Source: Bradyrhizobium zhanjiangense (GTDB lineage Bacteria; Pseudomonadota; Alphaproteobacteria; Rhizobiales; Xanthobacteraceae). From it: DNA of 64,000 nucleotides. A program made the position numbers and the translations under genes. Positions 57,538 through 64,000 of the stretch are shown piece after piece. Every line of letters begins with the position of its first letter. The first letter of the stretch is position 1. Location: the NCBI RefSeq assembly GCF_004114935.1, contig NZ_CP022221.1:7089001-7153000 (forward strand), given 5' to 3'. The notes beneath the pieces were generated by a model. That model was given only the letters and a program-made list of their open reading frames with translations. It made no database searches and was not told where the DNA came from.

Positions 57538-58173
57538 TCACACGAGTTCCAGCACGTCGCTCACCGGGCGGCGCGGCTTCTGCGGCCAATTTCCCGGGCG
57601 CTCCGGCCCGACGGACAACAGCATGACCGGTACTTCGTCCTTACTCAGCCCGAACTCGCGGTGCACTGCCTCAGCATCGAAACCGATCATCGGCGTCGAA
57701 CCCAGCCCAAGCGAACGGGCCGCATAAATCATCGCCGCCGCGCCGAAGGTGCCGGTGCGTACTGCTTCGTCGCGCTGGCGCTGCGGGTACTCCATGTACA
57801 GATCGCGTGCGGGGATCTCCCATTCTGGCACCATCTCCGCAGGCATGATGCCGGCTTTCACCAGAGGTGCCAGACGATCAGGTATTACGCCGGAGTCGGC
57901 CAGTTGGCCGCAGACGATGAAGGTAACGGCCGCCTCGGTGATCGCCGGTTGACTCCAAGCGATCGGACTCAGACGCGCTTTGGCTTCCGGCGTGCGCACA
58001 GCGATGAAGCGCCAATTCTGCAAATGGAAGGATGTCGGCGCAGTGGTGCCGATCCGCACCAGCTCACGGATTTCTTCGTCGCTCAAAGTGGCGGCGGGGT
58101 CGTAATACTTAGCCGCGCTTCGGCTCAAGATACAGTCGATGACGGCGTTAGTCATTGGGATTCCATTGGTCAT
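57538..58173 (-). CDS. Nitroreductase-family protein
   Basis: 211 residues from ATG 58173. FMN-dependent nitroreductase fold: ILSRSAAKYYDPAATLSDEE, TTAPTSFHLQNWRFIAVR, GTFGAAAMIYAARSLGLGST and the C-terminal LSVGPERPG. It reduces nitro or quinone compounds in the cytosol with NAD(P)H. The conserved operator region H2 lies about 195 bp upstream, and a decayed LysR gene lies beyond that on the same strand. Confidence 0.92.
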   Translation of the reverse strand: MTNGIPMTNAVIDCILSRSAAKYYDPAATLSDEEIRELVRIGTTAPTSFHLQNWRFIAVRTPEAKARLSPIAWSQPAITEAAVTFIVCGQLADSGVIPDRLAPLVKAGIMPAEMVPEWEIPARDLYMEYPQRQRDEAVRTGTFGAAAMIYAARSLGLGSTPMIGFDAEAVHREFGLSKDEVPVMLLSVGPERPGNWPQKPRRPVSDVLELV

Positions 58174-58366
58174 AGTCGTTCCGGCAATGTTGCTGCGATG
58201 AGGGCTGTTCGACATCTCATTTGGGGGCAATGTGAGTTTCTCAGCTTGCCCCCGGCGGGTCTGATAGGACGCGGTCGGCGGATCTGGTTCTCGCCGGCCC
58301 GCCGTTCCCCCGCCTGGTATGGTGGGCCGTCATCTTCCGCATTCTTTGCATACGAGCGAAGCTATT

Positions 58367-58435
58367 GCGACGAAACTCGATGAACCAATGACCTTTGGTT
58401 ATGGATTTGATGCCATCGACGCGGCGCGCAAGGAT
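58367..58435 (-). promoter_or_regulatory. Shared LysR-type operator region, copy H2
   Basis: On the minus strand: GCGTCGATGGCATCAAATCC, ATAACCAAAGGTCATTGG, TTCATCGAGTTTC. Aligns without gaps with copy H1 at 55591-55660. Both copies point at a flavin- or NADPH-dependent reductase gene. Confidence 0.6.
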
Positions 58436-58521
58436 CAACTAGTGTCAATAATGTCCACTGCTTATGATGAAGGCGACTCTTAGTGCATAGGAGTGTTGAT
58501 TTTCTCAGACCGATATCATTC

Positions 58522-58955
58522 GTCAGATGCGGAGGCAGCCCTCGGCGAGAATACGAACGAGCGCCCCACTTTCCAACTCGGCCTCCGCACCGATGAGGCT
58601 TGAGGCGACGATCCCCAGCCCGGCCTTCGCTTCGACAACCTAGGAGTGACCTAGCTCGACGAGGTTCCGATGCGAAACACCCCTCGCAGTTCTCCGGTGC
58701 CGCGAGCCTCGTGGTCGGGCTCCTCAAGCTCGGCCAGGATCGCCTCTACACGCATTAAGTAGGTTGCTCCAGCGTCGGCCAGCGTGATCGCCCGGGTGTT
58801 CGGCTAAAGAGAATCGCCCCGACTTCGACCTCCAAGGCGGCAATAAGGCGTGATGCGGAGGGCTGAGAGAAATCGACTTCACGACCTGCCCCCGAAAAGC
58901 TCCCCACGCGAGCTGCGCGAGCGAACAGCTTCAGCGCTGTAAGTTGGTCGTTCAT
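58522..58955 (-). pseudogene. LysR-family regulator, decayed
   Basis: Starts MNDQLTALKLFARAARVGSF and SGAGREVDFSQPSASRLIAA, a LysR helix-turn-helix. A frameshift near 58780 leads to LADAGATYLMRVEAILAELE and LRGVFRIGTSSS then stop. Only the far C-terminus of the effector domain (EAKAGLGIVASSLIGAEAEL) remains, so about 150 residues are deleted. It was probably the regulator of the nitroreductase and quinone oxidoreductase genes. Confidence 0.8.
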
Positions 58956-59399
58956 CTGTGAACGCAGTTCGGTACCCACCTCTTCTTGATGAGATCGCGG
59001 GTCCTCAAGTTAGTGAATGCTCCGTTCAGCGCCAAAGCAGTGAGCGGGAGTTTCTCGCTCAAAAGTGTGCTCGTCTCCAAGTGATCTTCGAATGCGTCGG
59101 CGTCAAGATGACCGATCTGTCTAAGACTTCGTTAGATCGTGCGAATGCGGGGAGGTATTCACGCGCATCATGATGTCCAAAGTGTCACGCGCTCCTCGCC
59201 GGTATCGTGCACCATCTGTGAACATCTCTCGGGGCTGACCGCACGAACTCGCAGCTTCAGTCGAGCATGCCGCGACGCCATTCAAGGCGGGTTTGCCAAC
59301 TGAAGGCGGCTTATAACTCGCTGCAGAATAGAAGCGTCGGTCTTGCGTCCGATAAGGTTCGCATCTTTCCTGGCTACGGCATCATGTATGCGGCGCGCT
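58956..59399. other. Intergenic region
   Basis: No supported gene. Confidence 0.4.
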
Positions 59400-59470
59400 A
59401 CAATAACGATCGTCTATCGACTTCATGGCGAGAGGTGATTTCCCTCGCCCACAATGCAAGGTCACTGTCG
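59400..59470 (+). promoter_or_regulatory. Conserved operator/promoter box, copy 7 (facing GMC oxidoreductase)
   Basis: Core ATAACGATCGTCTAT at 59403-59417, identical to copy 3, then CGACTTCATGGCGAGAGG, TGATTTCCCTCG and ATGCAAGGTCACTGTC. It ends about 145 bp before the start codon, with a GA microsatellite in between. Confidence 0.65.
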
Positions 59471-59553
59471 GACTCGCAAGGTCCCATCAATCTCAGGATC
59501 AGGCACTACGATGGCGCGCCGCCGGCTAGGGGCGTTGAACGATACAGATTGGC

Positions 59554-59609
<56 letters not shown>

Positions 59610-59614
59610 CGCTG

Positions 59615-61204
59615 ATGTCTCAAGAAGCCTTCGATATCGTCGTTGTTGGTGCAGGGGCGGCCGGATGTGTGGTCGCGAGTTATCTTGCCGAACGCACCGA
59701 TGTTTCGATCGCGCTGATCGAAGCAGGCGACACGGACCGCGATCCTTTCATCCATATTCCTGCCGGCTTTGCCAAAATATTGGCCCAAGATCGGCATGTC
59801 TGGAAATACGAGACAGTGCCCCAGCACGGCACCAAGCGAGCATATCGCTCAGGCAAGGTGCTCGGCGGTGGTTCCTCGATCAACGCGATGGCCTATGTCC
59901 GAGGCCAGAAGCGCGACTTCGCCGCCTGGCAGGCCGCGGTCGGCGATACCGGCAAATGGTCGTACGAAGACCTGCTTCCCGTCTTCATGGCGCAGGAACG
60001 CAACGACACGTTCCACGACGAATATCACGGCATCAATGGTGGTCTGTCGATCCAGCAGCCCAAGGGCATCAACGAGCTGAACCAATACTGCCTCAAAGCC
60101 TTCCAGGAATATGGGCTTCCCTATAACCCCGACTACAACGGCGAGAGCCAGATCGGCGTCTCGCCGGTGCAGTCAACGGTCGGACACCAGCGGCGGTGCA
60201 GCGCAGTCGACGCTTATCTCCGTCCGCACCTTGTTTCGGGCCGCGTCACTCTTCTGACCGGCAAGACCGTTGTTCGCGTCCTCGTCGAGAACAATCGGGT
60301 CGTCGGCGTCGAGCTCATGGATGACGAGATGATCATGGCCGGCGAGGTTGTGCTGTCGGCCGGTTCGGTCCATAGCCCGAAGATCCTCATGCACTCGGGC
60401 ATCGGGCCACCGGAGCAGCTTCGCCAGCACGGCGTCGCCATTATCGTCGATTCTCCGGAGGTGGGCGAAAATCTCCAGGACCATGCGATCGTGCCGGTCC
60501 GCGCCTATGTAAAGGGCGATCTGGGTTACCAAGCGGCCGCACATGGCCTCGGCAGCGTGAAGGCGGGCCTGCGCTATTTCGTCACCAAGGATGGCCCGGC
60601 GGCGGGCAATGGCATCGAGACGGTTTCCCACTGGAATCCGTCGGACTTTACTGCCGAACCTACGATCCAATGCTACCACGTGCCCATCGTCGCAACTGGC
60701 GGCGTCAGCCCGACGGGAGACCGTTCCGGCATCACTTTCGAACTCGTGGTGCTTCAGCCCAAGAGCCGTGGCTGGGTGCGGTTGGCCGACAGCCACCCGA
60801 CGTCGATGCCCCTCATCAATCCGAACTTCATGGGCGAGGAGGAAGACCTGAGGGCCGCAGTGGAATCGGTACGCGCGATCCGCGAGGTTATGGCGCAGGA
60901 GTCGTTGGCGCCGGTGATCGAGGAGGAGATCGATCCCGGCCCGCACATCCAATCCGATGCAGAGATCGGCGAATGGGTGAAGGGTGCAGTGACGACGATG
61001 TTTCACCCGGTTGGCACGTGCCGGATGGGGCAGGATGCGCGAGCAGTGGTTGACGCGAGGCTCAGGGTCCGAGGGGTCGACGGCCTCCGGGTAATCGACG
61101 CCTCGATCATGCCGAACATCACTAGCGGCAATACCAACGCCCCAACCCAGGCACTCGCGCGCCATGCCGCGGCGATGCTGGTCGAGGATCTCAAACAGTC
61201 TTGA
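59615..61204 (+). CDS. GMC-family FAD oxidoreductase (choline dehydrogenase-like)
   Basis: 529 residues. FAD-binding DIVVVGAGAAGCVVASYLAE, GMC signatures GKVLGGGSSINAMAYVRG and GSVHSPKILMHSGIG. The catalytic His region is MFHPVGTCRMG and the C-terminal Asn is in ITSGNTNAPTQALA. These enzymes oxidise alcohols; the natural substrate cannot be read off and no aldehyde dehydrogenase is adjacent. I chose ATG 59615 because upstream in-frame codons run through the GA repeat and the operator box, which are not protein-like. Confidence 0.92.
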   Translation: MSQEAFDIVVVGAGAAGCVVASYLAERTDVSIALIEAGDTDRDPFIHIPAGFAKILAQDRHVWKYETVPQHGTKRAYRSGKVLGGGSSINAMAYVRGQKRDFAAWQAAVGDTGKWSYEDLLPVFMAQERNDTFHDEYHGINGGLSIQQPKGINELNQYCLKAFQEYGLPYNPDYNGESQIGVSPVQSTVGHQRRCSAVDAYLRPHLVSGRVTLLTGKTVVRVLVENNRVVGVELMDDEMIMAGEVVLSAGSVHSPKILMHSGIGPPEQLRQHGVAIIVDSPEVGENLQDHAIVPVRAYVKGDLGYQAAAHGLGSVKAGLRYFVTKDGPAAGNGIETVSHWNPSDFTAEPTIQCYHVPIVATGGVSPTGDRSGITFELVVLQPKSRGWVRLADSHPTSMPLINPNFMGEEEDLRAAVESVRAIREVMAQESLAPVIEEEIDPGPHIQSDAEIGEWVKGAVTTMFHPVGTCRMGQDARAVVDARLRVRGVDGLRVIDASIMPNITSGNTNAPTQALARHAAAMLVEDLKQS

Positions 61205-61382
61205 GGAGCTCCGGCGCAGGCCGACGTAGGCAGACGTAGATAGTCATTGGAGCGGAACCGACCACATCGGGCCAACGTCAAAGCGCCGTCTGGAACTGGG
61301 CAGTCTCTACTCGCGAAGCTTTCTTATTCAGAGCCACCCCCGACGAACAACAACACAGCAGCACCTTGAAGGAGAGACCACA

Positions 61383-61898
61383 ATGAGTTTAGAGGACACG
61401 AGAAAGCGCCGTGAGGCACCACTCCACACTCCGAGCAATCTCGGCTCCAATGCCACCACAGATATTTCTGCCGCCCTCTCCGTGCTTCTGGCAGATGTGT
61501 TCGCGCTTTACGTCAAGACCAAGAACTTCCATTGGCACATTTCAGGTCCGCACTTCAGGGACTACCACCTTCTTCTTGATGAGCAGGCGGCGCAGATTTT
61601 CGCGATGACGGACGACATCGCAGAACGCGCCCGCAAGATCGGGGGCACAACAATTCGCTCGATCGGCCACATCGCCAGAGTGAAACATATCAAGGACAAT
61701 GACGCCGATTTCGTCACACCTGACGGCATGCTAGCCGAGCTGAAAGAAGACAACCTCGCGCTCAGCCAGCGCCTGCGGCAGACACGTAATATCTGCGACG
61801 AACATGGCGATGCAGCTTCAGCTAGCCTGATCGAGAACTGGATCGACGAGGCGGAACGTCGTACATGGTTCCTGTTCGAGGTGACTAGAAGGGCTTGA
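61383..61898 (+). CDS. dps: Dps-family DNA-binding ferritin
   Basis: 171 residues. Dps ferroxidase pattern KTKNFHWHISGPHFRDYHLL with LDEQAAQIFAMTDDIAERAR, and the C-terminal helix WFLFEVTRRA. Dps dodecamers store iron and shield DNA from peroxide. AAGGAGAGACC lies directly before the ATG. No operator box of the family above is seen in front of it. Confidence 0.93.
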   Translation: MSLEDTRKRREAPLHTPSNLGSNATTDISAALSVLLADVFALYVKTKNFHWHISGPHFRDYHLLLDEQAAQIFAMTDDIAERARKIGGTTIRSIGHIARVKHIKDNDADFVTPDGMLAELKEDNLALSQRLRQTRNICDEHGDAASASLIENWIDEAERRTWFLFEVTRRA

Positions 61899-62190
61899 GA
61901 GCAACGCCAGCTCGCGAAATTCGGGTGACCGGATCGGCTGGACAAAGCAGAAGCCCTGTGGCCACACACGTTAGCCGTCGGACCGCGCTTGCCGGGCCTC
62001 TGTCTGCCCAATCGGGTGGCGTAAGATCTGCTCGACGCCGATACTGAATCCAAAAAGCGACGCCGGGAGTCCGAAGTAACAGCGCGTACGGTAGATCTCA
62101 GGGCCATTCGGCTCCAGAGTAGCTGCCCGTCTGACAGGACATTTGCTAACGCGCGTGCATCAGCGCACGCATCTCGACCGGCCTCACAGA
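61899..62190. other. Intergenic region
   Basis: No supported gene between dps and gor. Confidence 0.3.
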
Positions 62191-62220
62191 ATGAACTGGA
62201 TACCTGACTTGAGTAATACA

Positions 62221-63720
62221 ATGGATTGCAAGGGTCCACGAGACGGGTCGAGGCCGGCGGCCGACGCTTCAAAGCCTCCCCACGACCCGGAGTTCGACGT
62301 CGACCTGTTCGTCATCGGCGGCGGTTCAGGAGGCGTACGGGCCGCGCGCGTTGCAGCCGGGTATGGCGCGAAGGTGATGCTCGCCGAGGAGTACCGGCTG
62401 GGAGGGACGTGCGTTATCCGCGGCTGCGTGCCGAAGAAGCTGTTTGTCTACGCGGGCCGCTTCCGCGGCACATTCGACGAGGCTACAGAATTCGGTTGGC
62501 ACTTACCGGTTCCTCGCTTCGACTGGCCGTCGCTCGTGGCGGCGAAGGACCGCGAGATTGCACGTCTGGAAGGGCTGTATGGCGCCGGCCAAGAACGTGC
62601 AGGCGTCGAGGTCGTGAGGTCTCGCGCTGTGCTCGACGACGCGCATACGGTGCGCCTCCTCCAGGACGGCCGTCGCGTGCGGGCGCGCACGATTTTGATC
62701 GCAACAGGCGCACGCCCCGCACTGCCTCCCTTCGAGGGCATTGAGCTCGGTATCACCTCGGATGACGTCTTCGACATGAAGACATTCCCCAGGAAGCTTG
62801 TAATTGGGGGCGCCGGATACATTGCAATGGAGTTCGCCGGTCTGTTCGCCGCGTTGGGAAGCGACGTCACCGTCGTCTGCCGCGGAAGCAATGTCCTCCG
62901 CGGCTTTGACGAGGATGTGCGCCAAGCGATGGCCGGGTCCTACACGAATCGTGGCATTAAGCTGATGTTTTGCGACAGCATCTGCCGCCTCAAGAGACGT
63001 GACGGGAACGTCGGCGGTGGCGACGACGCAGGAAGGATTGACGTTACGACCGAACAGGGTGGGAGGCTGGTGGCCGACCAGGTACTGCTCGCCTTCGGGC
63101 GCGCTCCGAACACGAGTTCGCTCGGACTCGATCGCGCCGGGGTCAAGACTGCGGCGGAGGGCGGAATCATCGTAGACGCTAACTCGCGCACGAACATCGG
63201 CAATATTTACGCTGTGGGCGATGTGTCGAACCAATTCAACTTAACGCCTGTCGCTATCCGCGAAGGCCAAGCGTTCGCCGACACGGTGTTCGGCAAAAAG
63301 CCTTCGCAGGTCGACTACTCCAATATACCAACCGCGGTCTTCTCCAGCCCGGAGATCGGCACTGTTGGTCTGACGGAGCTGGAAGCCAGAGCTCAGTACC
63401 TCGCAGTCGACGTCTACAAGGTCCGCTTCCGCCCATTGAAGGCGGCCGTAACAGGGGATTGCGAGGCCTCTCTTCTGAAGGTCATCGTGGATAGCGAGTC
63501 TGACCGGATCCTCGGGATCCATATCTTCGCTCACGAGGCCAGCGAGTTGATCCAGGTGCTCGCGATCGCCATAGGCAGCGGAGCAACAATGAAAGACTTC
63601 ATGTCGGTCATGGCGGTGCATCCAACAGTTGGCGAGGAGATCGTCGGAATGCGTACGCCGACCGTGCGTTACGATCGGCGCGACGCCGCCGCACCACTCG
63701 TCTCAAGCGCCTCTGTTTGA
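62221..63720 (+). CDS. gor: Glutathione-disulfide reductase
   Basis: About 499 residues. FAD motif DLFVIGGGSGGVRAARVAAG, redox-active pair GGTCVIRGCVPKKLFVYAG, NAD(P) motif VIGGAGYIAMEFAGLFAALG, YAVGDVSNQFNLTPVAI and the C-terminal MAVHPTVGEEIVGM. It regenerates reduced glutathione. It has 30-40 extra N-terminal residues compared with the family even from ATG 62221; starts at 62143 and 62191 are in frame and I cannot decide on a ribosome binding site. An insert (GNVGGGDDAGRID) lies in the central domain. Confidence 0.93.
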   Translation: MDCKGPRDGSRPAADASKPPHDPEFDVDLFVIGGGSGGVRAARVAAGYGAKVMLAEEYRLGGTCVIRGCVPKKLFVYAGRFRGTFDEATEFGWHLPVPRFDWPSLVAAKDREIARLEGLYGAGQERAGVEVVRSRAVLDDAHTVRLLQDGRRVRARTILIATGARPALPPFEGIELGITSDDVFDMKTFPRKLVIGGAGYIAMEFAGLFAALGSDVTVVCRGSNVLRGFDEDVRQAMAGSYTNRGIKLMFCDSICRLKRRDGNVGGGDDAGRIDVTTEQGGRLVADQVLLAFGRAPNTSSLGLDRAGVKTAAEGGIIVDANSRTNIGNIYAVGDVSNQFNLTPVAIREGQAFADTVFGKKPSQVDYSNIPTAVFSSPEIGTVGLTELEARAQYLAVDVYKVRFRPLKAAVTGDCEASLLKVIVDSESDRILGIHIFAHEASELIQVLAIAIGSGATMKDFMSVMAVHPTVGEEIVGMRTPTVRYDRRDAAAPLVSSASV

Positions 63721-64000
63721 TTCAGCCGAAGCTGGCTCGGAAGGACGGAGCGCCCCGGGAAGTTGAGCTTCCTAAATGTTAAAAGCTTAGAGCGACCGCG
63801 AAACAATCGATAAGGTCGGGCCGCCTCCATAGCGTCGAGAGCGCTGCGGGTTTGTGCCGCTTGCCTAAACCAGCCACTCGTCGAGCCGGCTCGCTTGCTT
63901 ACGTGCGAACATCTGAAATCTCCAATCCAGGTTCATAATTCCCTTTTATTCGACCCGACACTCGATCCTATCAAGGTAGTCCGCGAAGGAACGGATAAGC
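63721..64000. other. Intergenic region at window end
   Basis: No supported gene. A short hairpin GGAAG-TTGAG-CTTCC near 63758-63772 could end the gor transcript. Confidence 0.3.

Overview
The window looks like an accessory, partly decayed region of an alphaproteobacterial chromosome, most likely Bradyrhizobium or a close relative. Pointers are a C4-pathway 5-aminolevulinate synthase, the full Ccm (Cyc) cytochrome c maturation set, FixJ-type regulators, a DUF6894-type small protein, an Irr-type iron box, and many frameshifted genes and insertion-sequence scars. No rRNA or tRNA gene was recognised.

Layout. 1-2.1 kb: start of an RND efflux operon (-). 3-8 kb: a heme-protein-like membrane protein, an AraC remnant, a peroxiredoxin-like protein, a secreted cupin, cytochrome b561 and a broken RidA gene. 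8.6-13 kb: a cbb3-type oxidase variant (CcoN plus a tri-heme CcoO fusion plus two small membrane proteins), then two small orphan genes. 13-27 kb: hemC, a DsbA-NhaA fusion, a secreted protein with a frameshifted pseudocaspase, bfd, a cut-off bfr, hemE, two cytochrome P460-type proteins and hemA. 27-34 kb: ccmA-ccmB (+) facing ccmC-D-G-I-E-F-H (-). 35-49 kb: regulators (two AraC, two response regulators, PAS, a giant Ser/Thr-His hybrid kinase, LysR), a sulfite-oxidase-like protein and a globin. 49.5-52.9 kb: a recombinase-in-trio (RIT) element inserted in an IS66 tnpB remnant. 53-64 kb: an SPW-type membrane protein, quinone oxidoreductase, ABM-domain protein, nitroreductase with decayed AhpD-like and LysR genes, GMC oxidoreductase, Dps and glutathione reductase.

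How the genes may work together. Oxidase, P460 proteins, cytochrome b561, heme synthesis genes and a complete Ccm set together look like a self-contained c-type cytochrome/heme supply island. A second layer is a dispersed, oriented ~70-bp promoter/operator sequence found seven times. Its core resembles ATAAC-N5-(T/C)TAT and each copy points at a nearby gene: RND efflux, peroxiredoxin-like, RidA/cytochrome b561, RidA fragment/oxidase, DsbA-NhaA, secreted protein/pseudocaspase, GMC oxidoreductase. This suggests an undescribed LysR-type (OxyR-like) stress regulon. The GMC copy is followed by a 51-nt GA microsatellite right before the start codon, a candidate phase-variable leader. A second, unrelated conserved operator precedes the quinone oxidoreductase and the nitroreductase, next to a LysR pseudogene.
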